From the NCBI RefSeq assembly GCF_032854445.1, contig NC_088305.1, positions 29,538,628 through 29,598,627 of the forward strand: a stretch of DNA of 60,000 bases, in the 5' to 3' direction. Numbering within the stretch: the first letter of the stretch is position 1; each line of letters begins with the position of its first letter. The stretch is from Liolophura sinensis. Lineage: Eukaryota; Mollusca; Polyplacophora; Chitonida; Chitonidae. The position numbers and the translations under genes were made by a program. The notes below the pieces were generated by a model, which was given only the letters and a program-made list of their open reading frames with translations, did no database searches and was not told the DNA's origin. This document shows, piece after piece, positions 1 through 11,989 of this stretch.

Positions 1-40
1 TTGAGTTATTTGTAGAGTAGTATGTTGTGTATGTTGTCAG

Positions 41-3000
41 ATGGTGACTGTGAACATGGACCCTAATGCCATGGAGAAGTTTGTGTTTGCGGTGGCTCTG
101 AAGAGGACTTGCGGGAAACTGTCTCGTGAGATGAACGACCTGGTGAGTAGTAATTCTGGTCACCAGGTGTCGCCGAGATTCCGTCCGCTCTCCTTACTAT
201 GATATTCATTATATCAGAGTTTGTGAACTGCAACGCAAAACCCAAGGGAACAAACATGTAGCCATGCTACTCTTCTCTTTTCACTTGAATATTTGATTTT
301 TTTACAGTACAAACATACAGCCGTATTATTCTTCTTTTTTCACCTGAATATTTGATTTCTGTCACATAATGCATGGGAACAAGCATGTAGCATTTTTCAT
401 TTGAATCCTCCACTTCTGACACCAACAACAAGGGAACAGACATAAGCCAATATATGTAATTTGCATATTCATTACCAGGCCATATTCTACTGAAACCCAG
501 GTTGTTGTTGTAAAGAATGTTACTGCTTCTGTTCTGTTATTAATATTATATTCATTTCATTTCATTCTGATACAGCATACATTTTGTTGTTTGCCGTTAC
601 CACTAAAGTTTATTCTTTAGCGAGATCCACCAACTTCAGCCAGCCAATGTCACCTTCTGCTGTAAAGGTTGAAGCTGAGTGGGTTTACCGTACCCTGTTT
701 GATAGGACAGTCAGGTTGTATGTCTGCCCATGATGATTTCTCACCATGCTGAAACTCACCATCCATACATGCATATAGATTAGGTGTACATGTAGAATTG
801 ATCATGGAAATCAGCTGTATTATGACTTCTCACGGTTGTTGTGTTTCAGAGTTTATTTTGTCAAGAGAAAAAGGCGTCTGACAGGTTTGACCTGCCTCAA
901 AACTACCAGATGCTGAGTGAGATCGGCGAGGCAACCACTGCTATCATGGACAAAAAGGTACTTTAGTCAGTGTCAGTAAACCAGTGAAATGTAAAACAGA
1001 GCAATAGCAAAGGGGTCGATTTCTCAAAGCCATTTCTGACTTAAAGGATACATGAAACGCTTAGTTTTCATTTTAACACAGAGTATTAAGGTGGCCTAGC
1101 ATATAACAGCTCAAAAAAGCCCCTCAGCTTTGTTTTGGAGAAATATAACTTTAAACTACAGTTTTCCTAAGGTCCAAGCGGCCAGTCTGGAAAATGAGTA
1201 GCTGGGTTGAGTGGAATGCTTGAATTGAAGTGCTACGCTGGTCAGGAGCTCATTATGTTCATTGATGATGTCATTTCCCAATATTTTCCAGCATTGATAG
1301 AAAATATGCATACTATTGAAGGGTTATTAAATATGCCTCAACAGTGGAATTCTGGCATTTTTTTCTTTATTTTCTTTGAAACCAGACTTTTTGTGTTACG
1401 GTACTTTTCCTGTATCCTTTGAGACAAAATTTGAGACCTGTTTCCTCATGTAGGGTTTATTTTTGGGCTGTAAATACATGTATTTACATTTTGACCACCT
1501 CATCAGTGCTGCCTGAAGAAAAATATGTCAAAATTTCCGGACCACAAAAACAAAAGCATTGTGGTATGGTTTTAAATTTTGAGTCAGAAATGATTTTGTA
1601 GAATCGGCCTCTGATGATGTATAAAATACTAAGCATAAGACATCAGTACGTGTACATGCAAATCACATTTGCAGATGAGGAATTCGGCAAATGTTTCTTA
1701 ATCTACTTCCTTGTCTCTTTACCTAGGTGTGTCAGTTGCTAACGAAGTATGAAGGCCTGGTTGAGTACATGCATTTTTCTGACCAATTCTCAGGGCCTAA
1801 ACCACAGGAGTGAGTATTCTTGTACTTCAGCATTTATCAAATGGAATTTGTGTGACCGGGTTGTTAATGATGCTTGTCTTTCTATCAGGGAATTTGTGCG
1901 ACCGGGTTGTTAATGATGCTTGTCTTTCTATCCCATACATGTTCACCCCTCGTGTCACGCAGGGAATTTATAGATACCTGTACTGAGGTGCTCACAGGTA
2001 TTTGATGAAAATAAGTTCATTTCCATGTTAAACAGAACTATCTTAGGGTTTTTCCTTCTGATGGCAAGACACAATTACTATGGTCACTATAGGACTTCAG
2101 TTTTCCGGATTTCTATACCAGGTTTGCTTGACTTTCAAAACCCTTAGTAATGTGGCGCCATCTTCTGCTGTAGTTTGAAACATCATACACTTAGGTGGCA
2201 AAGGGAGAAACCCCCCTAATACAGGCCTTTATTTATTTATTTTTTTTTTTTACCAAAATCTTGGGAATGCACTAGAAGTCAGCCCAGACCTAGTACCATA
2301 ATGGTGTTGCTTCGGTATAATGTTCTAATGCAGGAAAAAGTGAACAGTGGCCACTAATCATTAATAAGGTTAATCATATGAGATACACCTGTCCACAGGA
2401 GGTACAGTAGTTAAGAATTGAAAAATTCGAGAACTTTTGGTCATTTTGAAACTCATTTTTGTGAATTGGATTCCTGTGGTTTTGGATTACAGGAGTCTTG
2501 ACAAGAATTGAATTCCTGAATTCTCATCAAAATAAAACCTTGGATATAATAATAGGAAAAATAATATGTCAAGTTTATAATGGTGATTGACAGCTGTTAG
2601 TTTCTGTGATTTTTATGTTATCATTTCTTTGTTCTTTGCAGTGATTCTCAGCCCAGTAAACTGCCTGATGGGAAGCCTGTCCTTATTTTCTGTTTTAACT
2701 GTGAGTAATTTTTGCCCGTTACTGTGTGGATTTGAAGCATGATATTTCGTTCATACCAAGAGGTGTGAAGTACCCGTAATTTTGAACAGGAACAAAGCCA
2801 ACATTTTAGTATTAAGCGCAATTTCCACAACTCAACAATTACCACAACTGTATATTTGTTTCTTAAATTTTTTCGCATGTTTGCAAGGTGTTTATTCAAA
2901 CACATTCTATAGGGATTATTCTGTGTTGACTGATAAAATTATACTTTTTGTGAAGCCCTGTCACTGGGCAATTGAAACAATGCAGTTTTGTCTCCAAAAT

Positions 3001-5378
3001 CAAATTAGAAATGTGGATAAATTGTGCTGAAAGTTGCTCTTTCTTATGTGAAAATGTTTAGGAATAACATGTAGGGCATATAAAGTTATTTGTACAGGGG
3101 CAGGTCATACATGTAGCTGGGTAGGTAAGGGACTTCCAGTGGCTAGTTCACATGAGGGTTAACTGCAATTCACCGACAGGAAATATGCAGATTGCTCGTT
3201 TTCGTTGTTTTGGATCTTCGATGGCAGTTAGTTGTGCACATTCACTCTCGATAGGGTACATAATGCTCTAATGAATTGATGTGGTTTGCTGATGTTGTGA
3301 TATTTGTTGCATCTGCAGTGTAGTGGCAGTTGTCCTTGATATGTGAACAGTATGATCGACATATAAAACATAGCGACACTTTCTGAAACTGAAATTGTTT
3401 TTCAGTGTAGCATAAAACACCAAATGAACTGTCCAGGGAATGAGTAAAACAGTACATGAAGTAAAGTCTGTTCCAACAAACCATCCGTTTTCTTGCTCTG
3501 TTTTTGACAGTGCCTGGTAAAGGTAGTACTAGTACTGCTGACATGGAAGATCTCAAGCCTTTACTCAGACTTGTGTTTTACTGTGTAGACAAAGTCAGCA
3601 AGATGAATCTATCCAAGGAGGTAAGTGATTGGTCAGAATATTAGCCAATCCACGGCTATTATTATACAGCATCCTATCCCACCTTTATTGACAAAATACA
3701 AAGGTTTAATTTCCATAATTGTTCTTAGTTACTTTTGCACAAGTTTGTTTTTTCTGTGATTCCTGGGATTTTTTTGCATTGACTTTTCTTAGAGTTTTAA
3801 CGGCAGTTGATGTCGTTTGGGATAAGGTTTTTCTTAAGTCTATGCATGTACAAGGGACCTTGGAATGTAACGGAAGTGATTCCATTGGTGCTGGTGATGG
3901 AGGTACAGGTAACTGTCCTTGGAGGATTGAGGGATGGGATGTGAGGGCGGTGGGGTGAGGACATAATTCATGTCTGAATGAGGTGCCCACATGCCTTTAT
4001 TTTTGTTGTGTGGTTAAACCCCAATGAAATGAATAAGTACTGTATTTTCCCTATATTTTCACTGAGAAAATGCATTTTTAGACGCAAATAATATCATTAG
4101 ATATTACTTCTGGCTTCAGAAACTTAACATTTTTCTGGTGGGAGATCATCTTACCTTCCAGAAAAGCCTTGAAACACATTTATAGGATCAATAAAACTCT
4201 CAGAATTAGGTAGTAACTTAACCCTTGATGGCCATTGGTGGGAAGGTGTGCCACCAGTTGTGGGCTTCCCCCAAGCTCTGCCCGGTGTCCTTCCAACGAT
4301 AATGCTAGCTGCCATCGTATACAGTGTTAGTGAAATAGTTTTGAGTACAGTGTAAAACATCAATCAAATAAATAACCATTAACCAATAAACAACCAGTAG
4401 GTTGCATAGAGTAAATAAAGAGACCAACTCTTCAGACAATGATAAAAGTATTATGGACAGATTCACTAATGGATGTCATGTCTAGTTATCATCATGTCAA
4501 CTGACTTTACTGTAGGCCCGATCTAAAGCTGAGAAACACAGACAAAAAGCGGAGGAGACGTTCTTGAAGCAGGCGCACACGCAGCGGCAGGAAGCAGCGC
4601 AGCTCAGGAGGGAGGAGAAGCGCCGCGCTGAGAAAGAGCGCATATTGAATGAAGAGGATCCTGAAAAAGCCAGAAAACTAGAGGTGTGTATTTCCTTTAG
4701 GAATATTTCTTCAAGTTTTGCAACATTTTCTTCATGCCAACTGGCATTTCCTTCAAGGTCTGCTTCATTTCCTTGAAGCTATTCCTCATTTCCTTGAAGC
4801 TTTTTTTCATTTTTTTCAGTCTCTGAATCCTTTCCTTCAGGCTCTTAATCATTTCCTTTAGGCCAGGCCTCATTTCCTACAAGCTCTGTCTTGTTTGTTT
4901 CAGATCTTACCCTGGCAATTGATTAAGTAATAACTTCGACTGACACAAAAACAGCAACCAAAACAAATTAATGTGAAACAGGCTGTTTTTGCTAAGAAAC
5001 TTTTTATGTAAAATTTGTCACATGTAATCTCAATTTTATATGGTAATAATATGGAGGCCGTTCAGACAAGGTATACTCTCATTTGTTTTCATTGAGGATT
5101 AACCTGTGACTATTGATGTTGTATGTTTGTAAGTCCAGAATGTTTGTTGGAAACTTTCTTTCATGTTTTCTGAATGTCTCTTCCTGGTTTCCTCAATTCC
5201 AAAATATGTATTATTTTTTTGAAGACTGAAACATTTTTCACAACAGTTGTGTATGGTTGTGCATCAAACAAATTCTTATTCTCCTTTGATTTGCTTTCAG
5301 GAGCGTGAGCATCGTAAAGAGATGAAGAAGAAGCACCCAAAGATAAAAACTGCTCAAGACCTAGTCTGCTCACCGTAG
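41..5378 (+). CDS. CCDC47: CCDC47 (PAT complex subunit), 3' half, seven exons
   Basis: Seven exons join in phase: 41-142, 850-957, 1727-1809, 2642-2700, 3511-3620, 4516-4683 and 5301-5378, giving 235 residues. This is the C-terminal half of a protein that has about 480 residues in vertebrates; the 5' half lies outside the window. Recognisable stretches are [21 protein letters not shown], the basic coiled segment [13 protein letters not shown] and [12 protein letters not shown], all diagnostic of CCDC47. All splice sites are GT-AG. Established role: an ER membrane protein that binds calcium and, with Asterix/WDR83OS, forms the PAT intramembrane chaperone of the multipass translocon. The charged C-terminal tail seen here corresponds to the cytosolic coiled tail that contacts the ribosome. 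Oddity: the last eight or so codons and the TAG stop belong to the first unit of a 92-bp minisatellite, so the extreme C terminus differs from the usual lysine-rich ending. Family assignment is firm; the final exon is a little less so. Confidence 0.93.
1845..1935. repeat. Two-copy tandem duplication, unit about 45 bp
   Basis: In the CCDC47 intron after exon 3, a segment containing GACCGGGTTGTTAATGATGC is repeated immediately with one change. It looks like a recent slippage duplication with no visible function. Confidence 0.7.
4225..4378 (+). mobile_element. Family A SINE, 5'-truncated copy in a CCDC47 intron
   Basis: This degenerate copy lacks the tRNA head. It keeps the core (a GGGCTTCCCCC-like box, then ATAATGCTAGCTGCCATCGT) and the AATCAAATAAATAA tail. 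It is the most diverged of the clearly aligned copies and sits in the same orientation as the gene. Confidence 0.75.
4690..4905. repeat. Degenerate pyrimidine-rich repeats (TTTCCTTGAAGC-like)
   Basis: About seven loosely spaced copies of a motif near CATTTCCTTGAAGCT follow the donor site of CCDC47 exon 6. Spacing is irregular, near 30 bp. This reads as a decayed minisatellite. Confidence 0.5.
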
Positions 5379-5700
5379 TTTGTAAGTCGTGATAAAACTG
5401 CCAGAAAGTCTGCGCACTATAGTGTATAAGGCCTGATAAAACTGCTCAAGACCTAGTCTGCTCACCGTAGTTTGTAAGTCGTGATAAAACTGCCAAAAAG
5501 TCTGCGCACTATAGTGTAATAGGCCTGATAAAACTGCTCAAGAAATTTGGCTTCTCACCATAGTTTGTAAGTTATGGTAAACTGCTCACATCATAATTTG
5601 TTCACCATAGTGTGTAATTCGTGATAAAACTGTTCAAAACTGAGTTTCCTCACAGTTGTGATGAAATGCTCAAATTAACTCTTCTCGTCATAATTTGTAA
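5342..5700. repeat. 92-93 bp minisatellite overlapping the end of CCDC47
   Basis: Units starting GATAAAACTGCTCAAG begin at 5342, 5434 and 5527, after which the array decays. Each unit divides into two related halves of about 46 bp, both with GATAAAACTGC. The first unit contains the CCDC47 stop codon. Full units carry TTTGTAAGTCGTG, which contains a consensus GTAAGT 5' splice site; the first lies at 5382, three bases after the stop. Confidence 0.85.
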
Positions 5701-5833
5701 GCCTTTTTGGATTCGTTTTTGATTTCCAGGTTTCTGACAATAGTTGCAACTACTGTCAGAATATGAAGACAAATTACATGAGAACACTCTTGTATGTTAT
5801 CTAATTTTTTATCTCTTTTTTTTTCTCTTGCAG

Positions 5834-6110
5834 TTTAACAATGGGCAGAGACTGCCAAGCATCTCAAGCATCACGTTCCACAAAGATGAAAAACGAGTTT
5901 ATATACGGACACAAAAGCTGGTGCAAATGTGCATCGATTCATCGTTGTCAAGACCTATGGTGGAATTTGGTGCTGCCTCAGTGACAGACACTATGGTGCA
6001 ATGGACAATTCTGGAATATACGTATATATGAGGAATGGATAAAAAATGGACGATACGCCAAGAAAACTAAGAGTCAAAATAAGCAAATGTTAAAATGTAA
6101 ACAAGGATTT
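5834..6110 (+). other. Possible spliced 3'-UTR exon of CCDC47
   Basis: A pyrimidine tract and CAG at 5821-5833 make a strong 3' splice site, and a consensus GTAAGT donor lies at 5382, just after the stop. Splicing 5381 to 5834 would put a 3'-UTR exon here. The segment is open for about 65 codons, but the product resembles no family I know. No AATAAA was found close behind it, so its end is arbitrary. Confidence 0.3.
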
Positions 6111-6639
6111 GTATGTATATATCTCATTAGTCCCCATATTTGTGTAGATTTCAGGAAACATTCTGGTTATTATAATACATGTATTTTTATTTCACCACTT
6201 CCAAGAAGAGGGCTGATGTTAAGGCGGCAGAGGTGGGATCTGCATTAGCTCTGTGCTCAATACGTATGATAATGTTTTATGGTCTCTAGCATTTCATTTA
6301 GATTAATGTTACATATAGCCATAGATGGCATAATGCAGTGTTTATATCATACCCCCATGCCTTCGCCAAGGGGCGCTTAAGTAAAAAAAAAAAGACAGAG
6401 GCTTGATAATGGTTGGAAAGGTATCATAAGGTCGCTTTCCCATATTAAATGACGTGCCAGCTAATGACATGAAATCTTCAAGGCGTAAATTTACTACTTT
6501 GAACACCAGTCAAATAAATAAATAAATAAATAAATAATGGAGACAGGACAATTGGCATGAACACCATTAATTGCTATGCGGTCTTCTGGAAACTGACGAT
6601 TTCCTTGAGTGGTGAAATACATCAGTTCGCTGCAGGGGG

Positions 6640-7262
6640 CCTCCCAGCATAAAATATTGGCCTCCCAAGTATGAAGACCGTTGATCTTATTTTTATGTTT
6701 CGCCAGAAGGTTTTGCTCTTCGTAAACTTTTCTGCTCTGAAAATATTTGTGTAATATTTTATTTCATTTTTGGATTAAAGAATGCTTCCAACGGTTTGAA
6801 TCTGTCTTGCCAAAAACAACCACCAGTAGTCCATAAACAATAGCCATACGTTGTTTTAGTCATTGTTAAGTCATGTCTTGCGTTGTGTATAGCATAGAAA
6901 TGAATGTAATAATTGTTGTGTGAGAAACTCTGGGACTTTCAAAGCTATCCAAAACCGTTTCTTGAAGCCTTCATTTGTTGGCGAATAATGGTGAAAAAGT
7001 TTTTCCCATTGTATGCATTGTAAAACTCGCATTTTTACCGCGAAATGTTTGGCTGAAGTAACATTTGCATTTTGTTGCTAATATGAAGGATACCCTGGAA
7101 TAGAGGGACGCAGTATACAATACTGGCCTCTGAAGTAAGAGGAAAATGTTAAATTTAATTCTCATGATTCGCCAAAGATTCTTTTCATTCTGGACATTTC
7201 TGCTGTGGAAATATTCATTTCATTTTTGATTAAAGAATGCTTCCGACGGTTGAATCTGAAGT
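6640..7262. repeat. Diverged direct duplication (6640-6800 and 7095-7262)
   Basis: The two segments share, in order, AATA(T/C)TGGCCTC, ATTCGCCA/TTTCGCCA, TTTCTGCT and a block ending GATTAAAGAATGCTTCC, ACGGTTTGAATCTG or ACGGTTGAATCTG. Divergence is substantial, so this is an old duplication or two copies of an unnamed element. Confidence 0.6.
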
Positions 7263-7531
7263 GGGCCCATCAGGAGATCGGCGGCGTCACGGTACGTCGG
7301 CCGATTTCCGTTAATTTACAGGTGGGCATAGAAATGTTGATCACCACGGGAGATCGGGTCGATTTACAGCTTGTGGAATTGGAAGAATGTCCTTCGGAAT
7401 ATCTTCTCTTCTTCCAGCATGATTTTAGAAGGTTGGAAAACCTGGAGGCAGCAGCGCTCCCATCGAGTAGACAGATGGTATTTTGGAAGACCAAGAGAAC
7501 AAATCTAATCGGCCTTTACATGGGATCTTAG
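7205..7531 (+). CDS. Uncharacterised open frame, 108 codons
   Basis: I do not recognise this product. It is among the few open frames in the 6-32 kb desert with protein-like composition, rich in Glu, Leu and Arg over codons 40-95. Its first 20 codons lie in the diverged 160-bp duplication, which argues against a natural start there. A CAG at about 7320 could be a 3' splice site, so it may be an exon or a pseudo-exon. No domain is visible and chance is quite possible. Confidence 0.15.
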   Translation: MEIFISFLIKECFRRLNLKWAHQEIGGVTVRRPISVNLQVGIEMLITTGDRVDLQLVELEECPSEYLLFFQHDFRRLENLEAAALPSSRQMVFWKTKRTNLIGLYMGS

Positions 7532-8937
7532 TAACACTATAACCTCAAGCCCAACAGTGTGTAAAAAAAAATATGATTCAAAGTTCATATGGCATCCATA
7601 TAGTCTATGGCATCGAGTCCAGGTTGCCCTGGCTTTACGGGGTATGACGACAGTTTATGCTTATTTTGAAAGTCAAAATGATGATTTATCACAGGTTCTC
7701 TTTCCTATATTAAACCTGACCAAGTTGATGTCAGTAGTGTTTAGTGCATTGTAAACCACCAACCAACGAAAGAAAAAGAAAAAAAATGCGAAAGGCATAA
7801 AGAAATAAAAGTGTAAAATTACAAGATGTATACAGTGTTTTGACAAAGCTTTGGCTCAGCACCCTTAAATGCAATGTGATGTCATGTCATGTGAAACACT
7901 GCAAAAAAGTAACAAAGCAAATAAATATAGTCTCTATTTTTTACAGTGCACTAACTGATATAGGAGCAAAGAACTCCATGAAGCATTTTATCGTCAGCAT
8001 TTTCAACATAAAAATGTTAACTGCATAACTGTCCAGATCTACCCAGTGCATTTATACTAAATTTGAATGAATCGTATTGTCCTCGTTTCTGGGTGGTGTT
8101 GGGTGCGAATGAATGACCCGATGCCCTTTTTCAAGGATATATTTTAGGCATATAATTATATACATTCTACACAACCGTTTTTATCTGTATTTAGCACATT
8201 TATACCCAGAAATAAACCACATGAATATATTACATTGCGGTAAATTGTATCTTTATTTCTATATAGACACATCCTGCATCAGGCTGAAACTTTGTTTAGT
8301 AATTCATTTAATTGCCTGAGTGGCATTGCAGAATTTCTCACTTTTAGGCTACGATGACGATGTGTCGTAAGCCCAACGAGCTGAACAAACCTGACATACT
8401 CCCTAAAGCGCAGGTGACGCTCTCTGCGATCGCTTTATATCACTGCCATTAATAGACAAGCTTGACCTTTGGAGCCAGAGCGACGCACCTAGGCGAATGC
8501 AGGCTTAGCCTCATCACTGGTGTTCACGTGCTGAACTATTTAATCAGCATTCATTAATAAAATTGTTCCAGATGTTGGTTAGAAGTATGTTTTAGACAAA
8601 GAGAATGCTTGTGTATAAGGTATTATTAAAAACAAAGGTTGGGGAGGATCTTTTGTGTTTGATGACAATTCCTGCCTTCTCAATGTGACCCCAGTGATCT
8701 CGGTGTTGTTTAAGATTTCTGTACAAAATTTACTAGTGATGTAAGGCGAATGTGGAGAGCAACGCGTGCGCTGTCAGGTGTATGAAAACCGGTCGTGCAC
8801 GGGTTAACAAAAAAAGTTCAAAGAGGCTATACTAATTATCTTATAGCGGGGAAGGAACAGTGTATATGCTTTTACGTGTTTGTCATGAACGATTGGGCCC
8901 TGTTACCGAGTGTATTATATGCGGTGGCTAACTACCT

Positions 8938-9224
8938 GCACTCAAAAAATTAATCCGTTAATTTTATCAGAAAATCTGATCTCTGAGTGACACGAGAATG
9001 CATTCTGGTATTACAACACAATATTGTGTCATCTCCAACATAATATCCATTAATCTAATAGAATCGTTAAGTTGAATTAACAGAACACTAGTAAGTGTTT
9101 CATATCTAACAGAATAATCTGTTCACATCTAACAGAATAATCTGCTACAAAAACAAGATACATTCTAGCATCATTCAGATAACAGAATGTCTGTAAAAAT
9201 TAACAGATTATTTTTTTTCAGTGC
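8938..9224. mobile_element. Palindromic MITE family P, copy 1
   Basis: The terminal inverted repeats begin ACTCAAAAAATTAATC and the right end reads GATTATTTTTTTTCAGT. Internally it carries ATTCTGGTATTACAACACA, an AATATTGTGTCATC box and repeated TCTAACAGAATAATCTG. It has no coding capacity. The TIRs extend about 60 bp with mismatches, as in foldback-type MITEs. Confidence 0.85.
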
Positions 9225-9356
9225 ATGTGGATATAATAATGTTAAAATACATACTGAGTATATTAGAACCCAGCCCTCGCTGTGTCAGCTGCTGAACGAA
9301 ACAAAATCAGCGGAAACAGTGATGTCAAAATATGTAGGTCTACTTCTTGGACATTT

Positions 9357-9618
9357 CACTCAAAGATTTAATCTGTTAAATTTAACAGAAAGTCTGCTCT
9401 CTGAATGATTCCAGAATGCATTCTGTTATTACAACACAATATTGTGTCATCTCCAACATAATATCCATTAGTCTAATAGAATCGTTATGTTGAATTAATA
9501 GAACACTAGTATGTGTTTCATGTCTAACAGAATAATCTACTGCAAAAACAGAATACATTCTAGCATCACTCAGATAACAGACTTTCTGTTAAAATTAACA
9601 GATTATTTTTTTGAGAGT
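9357..9618. mobile_element. Palindromic MITE family P, copy 2
   Basis: This copy lies 130 bp after copy 1 in the same orientation and is nearly identical through the centre (CATCTCCAACATAATATCCA). It has well-matched ends, TTTAATCTGTTAAATTTAAC on the left and TTAACAGATTATTTTTTTGA on the right. Confidence 0.88.
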
Positions 9619-9831
9619 TCCGAACGGTTTTAACCTCTCAGTTAAGTTGGTTCGCCTTGTCTGTAAGTCATGCTGTGCTTTTACCATATATAGTGTATTT
9701 GATTAGCACGTCTGAAATTTTCTATTTGCGTTAATTCTTTGCCAACTTGAGCAGGTCAGCCGTTGGTTGAATTATACGATGACAGTGTTAAGTTCGCGTA
9801 TAGAAAGACGTAGGTGTTGGATCAAGGCAGT

Positions 9832-10050
9832 ATTTATTTATTTATTTGATTAGTGTTATACGCCGTACGTGAACTCAAGTATATTCACTTATACGACCAC
9901 GGTCAGCATTATGATGGGAGGAAACCGGACAGAGCCTGGGGGAAACCGGATGAGCTAAATTTGAACTTACAGATATCGCATTGTGGTGAGAGGATCCTGG
10001 GTCATTACGCTGCCCCGGCACGCTAGCCACTGGGCCACGGAATCACCAGG
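9832..10050 (-). mobile_element. Family A SINE, near full length, minus strand
   Basis: Read on the minus strand it runs from a damaged tRNA-like head (CCGTGGCCCAGTGGCTAGCG) through the core to the AATAAATAAATA tail at 9832-9845. The middle of the core is shortened. Confidence 0.8.
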
Positions 10051-10423
10051 CAATAACTGAAACAGAGTGATTAATAAAAGTTTAGCGACATACATGTATG
10101 TAGTTCCGGCTTGATTCTGGCCTTGATGGTCTTGACTTGTATGTTTTGCATTTAGATGTTTGTCTAGTGGTATACATGTGAGGCTCTCTCGTCTCACACA
10201 CGATTAAACCCTCGAGATCAGCGCCATTGGATAGGCGGCGTTGACTAATCAGGTCTCAGGCCCCCAATTAATTTTCCCTAAGCGCCAATGCTCAAGTTTA
10301 ATGCTTGCCTTCAGCCTATGGCCAATGCACATTTCTCAAGCTGTGAGAAAATAGAAACCTTGACACTTAGGTTGACAACTGGTAAAATCTGGATCTTACT
10401 GTATGCCATAATCTGGGATGGAT

Positions 10424-10683
10424 ACTCTCAGAAAATTAATCAGTTAATTTTAATAGAAAGTCTCTTATCTGAGTGATGCTAGAATGCTGTATTGTGTTAT
10501 TATGACACAATATTCTGTCATATTCAATATAATATCCTGTTAGACTAATAGAATATTTGTGTTGAATGAATAGAATGCGTGTGTTATATTTAACAGAAAA
10601 ATCTATCACAATAACAGAATACATTCTAGAATCACTCAGATAACAGACTTTCTGTTAAATTAACAGATTCGTTTGTTGAGTGT
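10424..10683. mobile_element. Palindromic MITE family P, copy 3
   Basis: The ends are ACTCTCAGAAAATTAATC and its inverted counterpart GATTCGTTTGTTGAGTGT. The centre is more diverged than in copies 1 and 2 (TATGACACAATATTCTGTCA). It is the third member of a cluster within 1.8 kb. Confidence 0.85.
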
Positions 10684-10921
10684 ACCTATCAAGGAGATAC
10701 CTACATAAGGAGACGTCACCCGGAGCCTTTATCCCGCGTCAGAAAAAATGCTCCACTTTTCATTGGACAACAGTCATCTGGGGTGCTGATATATATCCTC
10801 GAATCCTGCTGATAACGTCAGATGTTTGCTGAGTAGGTTATGTCCAACGATGGTCACATCGCCAAAGCGATTCACCTATTCATCGGCCTTCTGCACTGAA
10901 TTGATGGGTCTTAGCAGGATA

Positions 10922-11035
10922 AATTCGTTACACGGTGACTCAGTGATAGGATGATCGGCTGATGCCCCGCCCAGTATGAAGATTATTGACACCGTATATT
11001 TGCGTATCCTGTCACTGAGTCACCATGTAACAAAT
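10922..11035. repeat. Inverted repeat with arms of about 30 bp
   Basis: The left arm at 10922-10952 (ACGGTGACTCAGTGATAGGA) pairs with the right arm at 11006-11035 (TCCTGTCACTGAGTCACCAT) with few mismatches. They are separated by about 53 bp. It may be the remnant of a small inverted-repeat element or a stable hairpin. Confidence 0.75.
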
Positions 11036-11217
11036 ACAATCTACCTGACACGTCCCCTGTACCCGAGCATTCGCCAATTTAAGAGTTTCAAACTTTCATC
11101 ATTAAAACTCAAACCTTCCTAAAGTTTAGACAATTTCTATTATTCTCATACCAAGCATAGGCACATATACACCCAAAATGGCCGACTGTCACCGAAAAAA
11201 GTATTTGCACACGAACG

Positions 11218-11330
11218 CGCACGGGATATGGCTACATTCGTGTAATCCAAAAGCACGGAATATGGCTACATTCGTGTAATCCAAAAGCACGGAATATGGC
11301 TACATTCGTGTAATCCAAAAGCACGGAATT
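11218..11330. repeat. 34-bp tandem repeat, three copies
   Basis: The unit GGAATATGGCTACATTCGTG plus AATCCAAAAGCAC is repeated three times with almost no change. Confidence 0.9.
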
Positions 11331-11989
11331 GTTGTCCTGGTTTCTATGATTAACCAGTAAAGGTCACAGCCTGGAGGTCGTCATGCAGAGGTTAAAACAA
11401 GCTAGGCATTTGATTGTGACCATACGGTGAGCCCCATTCGATAAAGAGTGGATTATAAAGCCTGGACCGAGCATAGTTTACATGCATATATACAGCTAGC
11501 CCCATCAGGAATAACTAGGGCTACAGGCGACTTCTATACAACGACATGAAATGCGCCCGCCACATTGGGTGTTCAGCTCATATCTCCTGAATACGTTTTC
11601 CAACAACAATATATTTGGTGTGATATTAGACGACCTGTGCGTGGGGACAAAGCCTTTACACAACAAATCAGGAGCATTTGATCACATTTGCAGGAGTCGA
11701 ACAACCGCGGACAACGCAATTCTAACAAGGGCTCGAAAGGAGAACTCAAAAGCCCTTTTGTGGACAATAAAATGATCAATAAAAGCGAACGCGGCGCTAC
11801 TTAAATTAAGAGAAGCACTTGATGATTGTTGTAGACAATTACATGGTGAGATGAAGAAAGTCAAAGTTGCCTTGACTCTGAATAATGACACAATTAACTG
11901 TCTTCTATCCCGCGTAACATCGATGACAACAACGCCTCGAGCACCGTCTTGATAAGCAACAATGACAGATGCCCTATGAATACTGTTCA

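Larger units (their letters stand above)
6110..8937. other. Intergenic stretch without a recognisable gene
   Basis: It holds an AATA microsatellite near 6512-6536, two diverged copies of a 160-bp segment (6640-6800 and 7095-7262) and one weak open frame at 7205-7531. The part from 7540 to 8937 shows neither long open frames nor repeats that I can name. Confidence 0.5.
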
